DNA from: Acidobacteriota bacterium
GTDB taxonomy: Bacteria; Acidobacteriota; Vicinamibacteria; Vicinamibacterales; SCN-69-37
Assembly (NCBI GenBank): GCA_947467605.1
Contig: CANIII010000016.1
Location: 38,818 to 102,817 of the forward strand
Reading direction: 5' to 3'
Length of the DNA: 64,000 bases
The position numbers and the translations under genes were made by a program. Under the pieces are notes generated by a model. The model was not told the origin of the DNA. It saw only the letters and a program-made list of their open reading frames with translations, and ran no database searches. Of the stretch, positions 28,830-36,437 are shown in pieces. Each line of letters opens with the position of its first letter. Positions within the stretch are counted from its first letter, which is position 1.

Positions 28830-29611
28830 TTCCGCTGAGCGCACTGCCGCTTGAACCTGCCACGCACCGCGCCATCGCGGAGACCATCGCCGATGGCCGC
28901 CATGAATGGCTGCAGGCGCAGACGCCGTTTGCCCGCGCCGGCGCCAACATCCGGTTTACGTTCGCCATCACGCGCACTCTCGTGACGTCGTCGATGCGCG
29001 AGCTGAAGGTGGCGCTCGGCTCGCAGGCTGTGTGGATGTGGTTCGCGTTTGCCGTTATCTTCACGGGCGCGCTGTTTCTAATGACCGGCCGTGCTCGTGG
29101 AGGAGCGCCTAGGGCGTATGCGTACGAATTCTGTCTGATGTTTCTCACGACGACGCCCGTGACCGTCTATGCGTCGGCGCTCATGGGCCGGCGCACGACT
29201 CGGGTGCCGGTGGGTGGACTTGCCGTTTTTGTGACCGGTGTCTTCGGTCTAGCTCTGACGGTCGCGTTGCCGATTGCCCAGGCGCGATTCTTCACGCAAT
29301 TCTCGAATGGCCGTTCCTATATGGCCCTGCCGTGGACGGTCTTTGTCGGTTTCGGTCTGCCGTGTTTGTTGCTCAGCGTGCTGGCGCTACTCTTCGCAGA
29401 ACGTGCGCGCAGGCACGAACGGCGGGCTTTCTTGTCGATCCTCGGTTTCCTGCTGCCGATTGGGGCGATCGCCGTCACGATGAGGTTCCGCATCGGCCCG
29501 ACCGGTGGGCCTTGGGGATTCGGCTGGGTGTTGCTGACTGCGGCGATGCCGCTCGCGATGATGTGGCTGGTCCTAGTTCGCCAATCTCATCCACAGGGCG
29601 CGAACACATGA
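28826..29611 (+). CDS. Membrane protein co-transcribed with PadR
   Basis: A 261-residue integral membrane protein with about six TM helices (for example WMWFAFAVIFTGALFLMTG, VPVGGLAVFVTGVFGLALTV, WTVFVGFGLPCLLLSVLALL, ILGFLLPIGAIAV). I do not recognise a family. Its start overlaps the PadR stop (ATGA), and its own stop overlaps the ATG of a broken reading frame, so this was probably a three-gene unit controlled by PadR. Confidence 0.6.
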   Translation: MIPLSALPLEPATHRAIAETIADGRHEWLQAQTPFARAGANIRFTFAITRTLVTSSMRELKVALGSQAVWMWFAFAVIFTGALFLMTGRARGGAPRAYAYEFCLMFLTTTPVTVYASALMGRRTTRVPVGGLAVFVTGVFGLALTVALPIAQARFFTQFSNGRSYMALPWTVFVGFGLPCLLLSVLALLFAERARRHERRAFLSILGFLLPIGAIAVTMRFRIGPTGGPWGFGWVLLTAAMPLAMMWLVLVRQSHPQGANT

Positions 29612-29993
29612 CTCCCCCTTGCCGAGTCGCTGACTGTGCCGATGGCCTGGTCGTGGGCCGTACGGTTCAGGGCATTGCTTCGGGACTTCCAACTATTCCG
29701 CAGATGTTTGTGTGGTTCACGCCGGCGTCCAGCGCCGGGCTCGCGCTGTTAGCAAATCGAGTGCGGGTAGATATCATCGGGCTGCAGCAACGGTGATGAC
29801 TCTCACTCAGATGGCGCTGATGGCTGTCTCAATCAATCCGCTGCTCAGCGGACTGCGAGCGGAGGGCGCACCGGCCGCAGTCTACCGCGGCGCAGTATTC
29901 GCCGCCGTGATCGGAGTTCCCTTTCTGCTGTGGTTCCGTCTTGTGCGTCGCCAAGAACGCCAGATCCAGGTCGACCATCGTCCGACGGGCTGA
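29608..29993 (+). pseudogene. Frameshifted remnant of a small membrane protein
   Basis: Three partial frames look like one protein. From the ATG at 29608 the literal frame gives only 62 codons (to 29796). If one C of the C5 run at about 29613 is removed, the frame reads MTPLAESLTVPMAWSWAVRF, then continues in another frame as IPQMFVWFTPASSAGLALLA. A third frame from ATG 29796 gives 65 codons with LTQMALMAVSINPLLSGLRA and a TM helix AVFAAVIGVPFLLWFRLV. Hydrophobicity and residue use are coherent across the breaks. The last stop (TGA 29991-29993) is the exact centre of a palindrome. Decay or assembly errors could both explain this. Confidence 0.5.
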
Positions 29994-30003
29994 AGCCCGT
30001 CGG
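29982..30003. repeat. 22-bp CTGAAG-centred palindrome
   Basis: Perfect palindrome with arms CCGACGGGCT and AGCCCGTCGG around GA, followed by CTACG. It has the same 10-2-10 layout as the unit at 7604-7625. Its centre TGA is the stop codon of the reading frame from 29796. Confidence 0.85.
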
Positions 30004-30048
30004 CTACGTCTGCATGAGAACGGAACCCGAACTAACCGAACCGTTCTT

Positions 30049-30711
30049 CTACTTGTAGATGTCCTTGAACTGCTTCTCGAGCGCCCGCACCTTCGGCGCG
30101 TCGTTGATGACGATGTACGCGTCGTACGGATGGAGCGTTGCGTAGTTCTGGTGGTAGTCCTCCGCCGGATAAAAACCCATCAGCGGTGTCACCTGCGTGA
30201 CGATGGGGGAGCCGAAGACGCTCGCGCCGTCGAGTTGCGCGATGTAGGCCTTGACGATCTTCTCCTGCTCGGGATTCGCCGTGAACACCGCTGATCGATA
30301 CTGCGTGCCTGAGTCAGGCCCCTGACGGTTGAGCTCCGTCGGATCGTGCGCGACCGAGAAGAACACGCGCAGCAGCGTGCCGTAGGTGACCTTCGACGGA
30401 TCGTAAATCACCTGCACAGACTCAGCATGTCCCGTGTTGCCCGTGCCGACCATTTCGTAGTGCGCACTGGCTTCGTCGCCGCCCGCATAACCAGACGTCG
30501 CCATGACGACGCCGTTGACGTGCTGGAAGACGGCCTGAATGCCCCAGAAGCAGCCGCCGGCAAACACAGCCATCTTCTGATCGTGCGCCGAGGCCAGCGC
30601 GTCGTCGACCGTCGGCGCAGGAATGGTTGTCGTCGGTGCCGCGGACGCCGACGAGCACGCCGCAGCGGCGAGGAGCACGAGCATGAGAAACGCGCGCCAC
30701 ATCCTCATCAC
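30049..30711 (-). CDS. msrA: Peptide methionine sulfoxide reductase A, lipoprotein
   Basis: Reduces methionine-S-sulfoxide in oxidised proteins. The catalytic motif GGCFWGIQAVF carries Cys54, followed by GVVMATSGYAGG, HAESVQVIYDP, FFSVAHDPTELNRQGPD and GTQYRS. The N-terminus is a lipoprotein signal with Cys19 in LLAAAACS, so the enzyme should be anchored outside the cytoplasm. A Cys-based recycling partner is needed; the gene overlaps by 4 nt an upstream thioredoxin-fold lipoprotein that is the obvious candidate. Confidence 0.94.
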   Translation of the reverse strand: MMRMWRAFLMLVLLAAAACSSASAAPTTTIPAPTVDDALASAHDQKMAVFAGGCFWGIQAVFQHVNGVVMATSGYAGGDEASAHYEMVGTGNTGHAESVQVIYDPSKVTYGTLLRVFFSVAHDPTELNRQGPDSGTQYRSAVFTANPEQEKIVKAYIAQLDGASVFGSPIVTQVTPLMGFYPAEDYHQNYATLHPYDAYIVINDAPKVRALEKQFKDIYK

Positions 30712-31247
30712 GGATGCCCTGCGATATACGCCATGATCTTTGCCCGAACGTCCGCCGGCATCTTCGGTACGCCGCGCGCCACAACGTCGTCAAACGCTTT
30801 CACTTCAACGGCGTTGGCCGGATAGCCGATGTTGCTCTTGTTGGGCATGTTGTTGGCGTCTGACAGCACCTTGCCGTTGGAGTCGAGAAACACGAAGAAC
30901 GGAATGCCACCCGTGCCGCCCCAACCCTTCATCATTTCCGCACCGCCAGGGTTCTCGAGGATCTTCTTCGCGCCGCTCTCCTGAACGACCAGCTGCACAT
31001 CAATCGCGTACTTCTGCAACGCCTCGCCATCCGGCGTCTTCAGGAAGGCTTCGAGCTTGTGACACCAGCCACACCACGATGCCGAGAAGTGCACAAACAC
31101 ATTCTTGTTGGACGACTTGGCCGTCGCGAGCGCCGCATCAAGAACTTGTCTGGCTGGTGGCGCTTGTACCGCATCCTGAGCCACAGGCCGGGCGACACAG
31201 GCTCCGAGTGCGACGATACAGAGAACGGCGACGCGCGAAAATCTCAT
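30708..31247 (-). CDS. Thioredoxin-fold lipoprotein (CGWC)
   Basis: A secreted thioredoxin-like protein. A signal peptide ends in a possible lipobox (VALGACVA). The redox motif is SASWCGWCHKLE, and GTGGIPFFVFLDSNGKVL contains the cis-Pro loop. The ATG at 31247 is chosen because the signal peptide starts at MRFSRVAVL; an ATG at 31259 adds four residues. It is translationally coupled to the msrA lipoprotein, so it probably delivers electrons to it at the envelope. Its own reductant (a DsbD-like protein) is not in the window. Confidence 0.82.
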   Translation of the reverse strand: MRFSRVAVLCIVALGACVARPVAQDAVQAPPARQVLDAALATAKSSNKNVFVHFSASWCGWCHKLEAFLKTPDGEALQKYAIDVQLVVQESGAKKILENPGGAEMMKGWGGTGGIPFFVFLDSNGKVLSDANNMPNKSNIGYPANAVEVKAFDDVVARGVPKMPADVRAKIMAYIAGHP

Positions 31248-31275
31248 GTGTGCCTCCAAGTTCGGGGATGACTGA

Positions 31276-32409
31276 TCATACGCCGCTGGCGGCGGCAGCC
31301 AACAACGCCCTCATTACGCCGGCGTAGTCGCCCGTGGCCCGATGCCAGCCATGTCTCGAGCCGTACTCGCACCAGTCGACCGGACGGCCGCCGTGTGTGG
31401 ATTCCACCGCGTCGAGCGGTGCGCCCGCGTCGAGCAGCGTCGTCGTCAGCGGCAGTGATCCGTGAAAGGCCGCCCAGTGGAGGGCAGTGGTGCCGTTCTC
31501 GTCAGCCGCATCGACCGGCCAATCGCGGCTGAGCAGGTCTCTGAGTTCTGTCAGGTCCAGGTGCGTGGCCGCCGCGATCAGGCGCATCGGGTCGCGCCGA
31601 TCGCGCGTGACCTCGCGCATGAATTGCTCAATCGCCGTGTGCCCGAACTTGCGCGCGACGGTCTCCGCGCATTTGTGCCAGCCGAGCGTCCAGATGTAGA
31701 TCGTGCCGCCGCTGTGTGGGTTGCGCTTCGGGAACCAGCGCATCGACACACTCATGCTGGCGCATTCCGGATCGCTCGCCAGATGTTGCTGCACACGCGC
31801 CATGTCGCCGAGTGCAGCGGCCATGAGGATGTCTGTCTTGCAGCCGCGTGACACGAGATGTCGCGCGATGTCGTGACGCTCGCCGAGCATCCACTGCGCC
31901 GGCGTCGACTCGTGATCGATGTCGCGCGCGTCGATGTCTGCACCCTGCGCGAGGAGGAAGTCCGCGATCTCGACGGTACTCGCGAAATGCAGTGGCGTCT
32001 GGCCGTCGCCACCGCGCGCGTGGACGGTCTGCGGATCAGTTGCGACAAGATCGCGCAGTCGATCGATCATCCCCAGCCTTGCCGCCGCATGAGCCGTGAC
32101 GACGGCGCCACGCTCGATCAGATACGGCGCGAGACCGTGATCATCGTCCAGTACCCCGAAGCTGCCGGCCCACCAGTCGCTGCGAGCGTTGATGTCTGCG
32201 CCAGCGTCGAGCAGCACATCCACGAGTTCGCAATTCGCCTGATTGACGGCAAGGATGAGCGGCGTTGTGCCGAAATGATCTGAGACGCCGTCGTTCAGTC
32301 GTACTCTGAGAGAGGGAATCGTCGCCAGGAGATCGCGAGCTGCCGACGGATCGCCAGCCTGGATCGCGGCGACAAGTTGGGCGAACGGCTTTGTTGGTGT
32401 GGACGCCAT
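31276..32409 (-). CDS. Ankyrin-repeat protein
   Basis: A 377-residue protein made largely of ankyrin repeats. Clear units are TTPLILAVNQANCELVDVLL, GQTPLHFASTVEIADFLLAQ and TTALHWAAFHGSLPLTTTLL, each continuing into the usual GADI or GAPL turn. No signal peptide or enzymatic domain is visible. It probably mediates protein binding in the cytoplasm. It lies 27 bp downstream of the Hsp70-like gene on the same strand and may be co-transcribed with it. Confidence 0.85.
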   Translation of the reverse strand: MASTPTKPFAQLVAAIQAGDPSAARDLLATIPSLRVRLNDGVSDHFGTTPLILAVNQANCELVDVLLDAGADINARSDWWAGSFGVLDDDHGLAPYLIERGAVVTAHAAARLGMIDRLRDLVATDPQTVHARGGDGQTPLHFASTVEIADFLLAQGADIDARDIDHESTPAQWMLGERHDIARHLVSRGCKTDILMAAALGDMARVQQHLASDPECASMSVSMRWFPKRNPHSGGTIYIWTLGWHKCAETVARKFGHTAIEQFMREVTRDRRDPMRLIAAATHLDLTELRDLLSRDWPVDAADENGTTALHWAAFHGSLPLTTTLLDAGAPLDAVESTHGGRPVDWCEYGSRHGWHRATGDYAGVMRALLAAAASGV

Positions 32410-32436
32410 GACACCTATTGTGTCGCAGCGATCGGG

Positions 32437-33786
32437 CTACGGATTGGCCGCTCGACGCGCCAGGCCCATCGCGACCGACGTGAACTCATTGCCCGATCGG
32501 ATCTTGGCGGCCCCGAACTGCTGCTGAAAGATACGGCGCACCGCCGGCACGAATGACGAGCCGCCGGTCAGAAACACTGCGTCAATGTCTTTGCCTTCGA
32601 CGCCCGTCCGCTTCAGCAGCCCCGAGACGCAGTTGTCGATCTGGTCGAGTTCGTACTCGATCCACTCTTCAAACGACGTGCGTTCGACCGTAGCCTGTAG
32701 CAGCAGGTCGCCGTCCTTGAACTCGAACGCCGACGAATTCCACGACGAGAGCTCGGTCTTCAGCTTCTGCACCGACTGATGCAACTGGTAGCCGAGGTCG
32801 TATTTGATGAGATGAATGAGGTAGCCGATCATCGCCGGCTCAAGCGCCTGCGCTTTGATGCGCTCGAGTTGCTCAACGACTTCGTTGTTGCTCAGAAACG
32901 ACAGGTGATGCCATCGCTCGAGCCCTGAATACGGCCAGGCGGGCAGCGGCAGGAGTTTCTCAGTCGACTTGAACTTGCTCTTTGAGCCGAGCGCGGGTGA
33001 CACGAGGTGCCGCACGATCTGCGCATCGAATGCGTCGCCGGCAATGCCAACACCGGCGTTGCCGAGTAGATCCCGATCCGTGCGGCCCTGATGCAGAATC
33101 GTCGGCCCGACGCGGACGATGGAGAAGTCGCTGGTGCCGCCACCGAAGTCGCCGATGAGAATGAGCTCGTCGTGATCGAGCGTGCTCTCGTACTGATGCG
33201 CCGCCGCGACCGGCTCCATCTCGAACGCGATGCTCTCGAAACCGGCGAGGCTGAACGCATCTGCCAGCCGGTCTTCCGCGTAATTGTCATCGTCGATCGT
33301 CTCGGCGCCAACGAATCGCACGGGTCGCCCGACGGTAGCGTGGCGGATGTCGATGCCGAACTGCTTCGATGCTTCCGCACGGACATCTGCGAGGATGCGG
33401 CCGATCAGTTCTTCGATCATGCGCTTCTTCTCGAAGACCTGCGTGCCTTCCATGTTCTTCGTGGCCAGAAACGACTTCAGCGACTGAATCAGCCGTCCCT
33501 GCGAATCGGCGCCGAGGTAGTGCTCGATGCCGCTCGGGCCGGTCCAGCAATACGTGACCGGCGGCGCCGGCGCCTTGCCGCCGTGCTGTTCGAAGTAGAG
33601 CAGCGACCGATACGCGTCGGTGATCTTCCCGAGAAACGGAAACTGCCCCAGCTGCATCGTCCCATCAGGGCGAACGATCGCAATGGACGTGTTGGTGGTG
33701 CCGAAGTCGATGCCGATGGAATGGTGTGCCAGAACCTTCAGATTACTACGTGTCGCTAAATTGTGACCGCGGTAGAAAATACTCAC
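32437..33786 (-). CDS. Hsp70-family (YegD-like) chaperone
   Basis: About 450 residues with only the actin-like ATPase fold of Hsp70. The phosphate-1 motif is IGIDFGTTNTSIAIV, phosphate-2 is LIGDFGGGTSDFSIV, and the adenosine motif is VFLTGGSSFVPAVRRIF. The substrate-binding domain of DnaK is missing, as in YegD/HscC-like proteins. The start is uncertain: GTG 33786 or GTG 33801 are the only usual codons, and the latter lies inside a palindromic operator. About 25 residues precede the IGIDFGTT motif, more than usual. Confidence 0.82.
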   Translation of the reverse strand: MSIFYRGHNLATRSNLKVLAHHSIGIDFGTTNTSIAIVRPDGTMQLGQFPFLGKITDAYRSLLYFEQHGGKAPAPPVTYCWTGPSGIEHYLGADSQGRLIQSLKSFLATKNMEGTQVFEKKRMIEELIGRILADVRAEASKQFGIDIRHATVGRPVRFVGAETIDDDNYAEDRLADAFSLAGFESIAFEMEPVAAAHQYESTLDHDELILIGDFGGGTSDFSIVRVGPTILHQGRTDRDLLGNAGVGIAGDAFDAQIVRHLVSPALGSKSKFKSTEKLLPLPAWPYSGLERWHHLSFLSNNEVVEQLERIKAQALEPAMIGYLIHLIKYDLGYQLHQSVQKLKTELSSWNSSAFEFKDGDLLLQATVERTSFEEWIEYELDQIDNCVSGLLKRTGVEGKDIDAVFLTGGSSFVPAVRRIFQQQFGAAKIRSGNEFTSVAMGLARRAANP

Positions 33787-33791
33787 GTGTA

Positions 33792-33811
33792 TTTTTGACA
33801 CTGGTCAAAAA
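33792..33811. promoter_or_regulatory. Operator/promoter between Hsp70-like and AAA-DUF4143 genes
   Basis: Perfect inverted repeat with arms TTTTTGAC and GTCAAAAA around ACTG, in an AT-rich patch between divergent genes. TTGACA (33795-33800) inside it is a consensus -35 for the plus strand, with TAGCAT (33818-33823) at 17-bp spacing as a possible -10. Transcription would then begin at or near the ATG at 33830, giving a leaderless mRNA. The binding protein is unknown. Confidence 0.6.
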
Positions 33812-33829
33812 GAGTCATAGCATCAACAT

Positions 33830-34948
33830 ATGCCGTCCCATGGTCGCTACCTGCTTTCCCAGGTCCGCCGGGATCTGGCCAGAAAGATGGTGTTTGTGGC
33901 CGGCCCACGGCAGGTGGGCAAGACGACCCTGGCGAAGGCCCTCCCTGGTGGGCGCTCGGGGTACCTCACCTGGGACGATGCCGAGGATCGAGAGCGAATC
34001 TTGCGGCGGGAACTGCCGACGTCGCGCGTCTGGGTCTTCGACGAACTGCACAAGTACCGCCAGTGGCGGAACTATCTGAAGGGGCTGTTCGACAAGCGGT
34101 CGGCGCGGCAGCAGATTCTGGTCACGGGCAGCGGCTGTCTGGACTTCTATCGCTTTGGCGGCGATTCACTCCAGGGCCGGTATCACCTGCTACGGCTCCA
34201 TCCGCTGTCGGCCGCAGAGCTGCGCCTCACGTCGGCCAAAGAACTGAAGGACCTGCTGACGCTCGGCGGATTTCCTGAGCCGTATTTTGGTGGCTCGGAT
34301 GTGGAGGCGCAGCGCTGGTCGCGCGACTATCGCACGCGGCTGATTCGTGAGGACGTTGCCGGCCTCGAACGTCTGCATGATCTCGGCCACCTCGAATTGC
34401 TGATGCTGCGCCTGCCTGAGCTCACGGGATCACCGTTGTCGATCAATGCGGTCCGTGAGGATTTGCAGGTGGCGCATAAGACGCTCGCGAATTGGCTCGA
34501 CATCCTGGAGCGCCTCTACGCGATCTTCCGACTCTCGCCGTTCGGCGCGCCGAAGATCCGCGCGGTCAAGAAGGAGCAAAAGCACTATCACTGGGACTGG
34601 ACGCTGGTACAGAACCCAGGTGTGCGTTTCGAAAATCTCGTCGCGTCGCACCTGCTCAAGTGGGTGCACTTTCGCCAGGATACTGAAGGACGTGATCTGG
34701 AGCTCCGCTACTTTCGCGATACCGATCGTCGTGAAGTGGACTTCGTCGTCGTCGATGGGCGGACGCCCGTGCTAATGGTGGAGTGCAAACTCGACGACAG
34801 CGGACTTGACCCTGGCTTAAGCTATCTCAAGGCGAAGTTTCCCAAGTGCGATGCCTGGCAGATTCACGCGACGGGAACGAAGGACTACCAGACGGCGGAA
34901 GGCATTCGCATCGCTCCCGCAATCACACTGCTGAAGACGCTGGTCTGA
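33830..34948 (+). CDS. AAA ATPase with DUF4143 domain
   Basis: A 372-residue P-loop ATPase of the AAA_14/DUF4143 class. Walker A is VAGPRQVGKTTLAKAL, Walker B is SRVWVFDELHKYRQW, and a sensor-like ILVTGSG follows. The DUF4143 C-terminal part includes INAVREDLQVAHKTLANWLD (a winged helix) and a nuclease-like segment FRDTDRREVDFVVVDGRTP with VECKLD, which has the E-x-K pattern of PD-(D/E)xK folds. These proteins are common in archaea and bacteria, are often solitary, and their role is unknown. No ribosome binding site precedes the ATG, in line with a leaderless transcript. Confidence 0.88.
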   Translation: MPSHGRYLLSQVRRDLARKMVFVAGPRQVGKTTLAKALPGGRSGYLTWDDAEDRERILRRELPTSRVWVFDELHKYRQWRNYLKGLFDKRSARQQILVTGSGCLDFYRFGGDSLQGRYHLLRLHPLSAAELRLTSAKELKDLLTLGGFPEPYFGGSDVEAQRWSRDYRTRLIREDVAGLERLHDLGHLELLMLRLPELTGSPLSINAVREDLQVAHKTLANWLDILERLYAIFRLSPFGAPKIRAVKKEQKHYHWDWTLVQNPGVRFENLVASHLLKWVHFRQDTEGRDLELRYFRDTDRREVDFVVVDGRTPVLMVECKLDDSGLDPGLSYLKAKFPKCDAWQIHATGTKDYQTAEGIRIAPAITLLKTLV

Positions 34949-34952
34949 GACG

Positions 34953-36437
34953 CTAGCGCCGTTCAGCAATCAGCGCGAGCGCCTTTTCAGCCAGTGCATC
35001 CATCTGCGAGGACGGCACGGTGAAGTTGTTGCCGATGATGGAAAAGACGATCCGTTCGCCTGACTTCGTTTCGAGATAGCCCGAGAGCGAGCGCACGTTG
35101 GAGATCGTGCCCGTCTTGGCTTGCACGTGGCTGTCGAGCCAGGTGTTGCGCATCCGTGTGCGCAACGTGCCGTCATGTGCAGCGACCGGGAGTGTTGCCG
35201 CAAATGGCCCGCGCAGCGTGTCGTTCTTCCACATGCGCGTGAGCATCGTCACGAGTGCACCTGTCGTCACGTAGTTGTAGCGCGAGAGCCCAGACCCGTC
35301 GCGCATCACAATCGCGTCGTCGGGCACACCCCAGCCGGCGAGTGTCTCTTTCACCACCGCGCGGCCTTCGGTTGCGGAGCCCTGACCCTTCACAACCTTG
35401 CCAAGTGTCTTGAACAATGTCTCGGCGACAAAGTTCTGGCTCGCCTTCATGAAATAGGCGCCGATGATGCTGAGAGGCGGCGATGTGCGCACGGCAATCG
35501 CGGTGCGCGCACCCATGGACGGTTCAATGATCTCGTGGAGTTCGGCCGCCGTGCCGGAGACGGAGATGCCTTGTGCGATCAGCGCGTCGCGTAGCGCTGT
35601 GACAAAGAATGTGGTCGGCCGCTCCACGGCGATGTCCTGCGTTACGGCGGCTGCGCCAACCGGAATCGTGCCGCGCACAATCAGGTCGCGCGAGCCCGGG
35701 GCACGGTCGAAGCTGACACTCGCGCGCAAGCGCGGATCGTTGGCCGGTGCGTCAGCCGGACGCGCGACCGTCGTTACGCGGTTAATCACGTTGAGCCCGT
35801 GGCTTTCGGCAGGCGAGAGCGTTACTTTCGCGGCTTCGCCCATGACCGCGCCGGGCGAGATCGAGGACGTGACCTGGTTCTCGTTGTAACTCAGCCCGGT
35901 GACGCCGGCGCTGTAGCCAAACACCATGTCATCCCACGACCAGCCCATGCCGTACGCTTCGCGATCGAAGAACGCATCGTCGCCGAGGATGCGTCCGTCC
36001 ACACGCTGAATGCCCGCTTTGCGCAGCGCCGCTGCCCACTCGGTAAAGAGCGGGGCAGGCCCACCGTCCACCGAGACGATCGTGGGATCGCCGCCGCCAG
36101 TCACCACGAGGTCACCGCGGAGGACGCCATTGTTGATGGTGCCGATCGCATCGAGGTGTGTGGAGTAGGTGAAACCCCAGCCGAGCTTCTCGGCTGCCAC
36201 GGTCATCGAGAGAATCTTCATGTTCGACGCCGGCATCACGAGTTTGTCGGCGTTGCGCGCGTAGATGGTTTCGCCGGTCCTGAGCGAGTCGATGCGTGCG
36301 GAGACCAGCGCACGGGAAACGGCGGGGTCAGAAAAAATTGTGTCGAGGTCCGCCGAGAGGCTTGTGGAGCCCTGGGCCTTTAGGCCCAGGGTGGCGACCG
36401 CGACGATGGCCAAGCCATACGTCAGCGCGCGTTTCAC
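34953..36437 (-). CDS. dacB: D-Ala-D-Ala carboxypeptidase/endopeptidase (PBP4 family, S13)
   Basis: Periplasmic peptidoglycan hydrolase of 494 residues. A signal peptide is followed by the active-site SxxK, MPASNMKILS (Ser71, Lys74), then MRDGSGLSRYNYVT and VQAKTGTISNVRSLSGYL (KTG). It should trim D-Ala from stem peptides and cleave cross-links. The end of the signal peptide (LGLKAQG) is encoded by a 22-bp palindrome. The gene is the last of a five-gene minus-strand run and overlaps the DUF4340 gene by 4 nt. Confidence 0.93.
   Translation of the reverse strand: MKRALTYGLAIVAVATLGLKAQGSTSLSADLDTIFSDPAVSRALVSARIDSLRTGETIYARNADKLVMPASNMKILSMTVAAEKLGWGFTYSTHLDAIGTINNGVLRGDLVVTGGGDPTIVSVDGGPAPLFTEWAAALRKAGIQRVDGRILGDDAFFDREAYGMGWSWDDMVFGYSAGVTGLSYNENQVTSSISPGAVMGEAAKVTLSPAESHGLNVINRVTTVARPADAPANDPRLRASVSFDRAPGSRDLIVRGTIPVGAAAVTQDIAVERPTTFFVTALRDALIAQGISVSGTAAELHEIIEPSMGARTAIAVRTSPPLSIIGAYFMKASQNFVAETLFKTLGKVVKGQGSATEGRAVVKETLAGWGVPDDAIVMRDGSGLSRYNYVTTGALVTMLTRMWKNDTLRGPFAATLPVAAHDGTLRTRMRNTWLDSHVQAKTGTISNVRSLSGYLETKSGERIVFSIIGNNFTVPSSQMDALAEKALALIAERR
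36370..36391. repeat. 22-bp palindrome inside the dacB signal peptide
   Basis: Read on the coding strand, the arms CCCTGGGCCT and AGGCCCAGGG surround AA, the same 10-2-10 layout as the intergenic palindromes. It is in frame and codes for LGLKAQG at residues 17-23, at the signal-peptide cleavage zone where sequence is tolerated. Confidence 0.8.
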
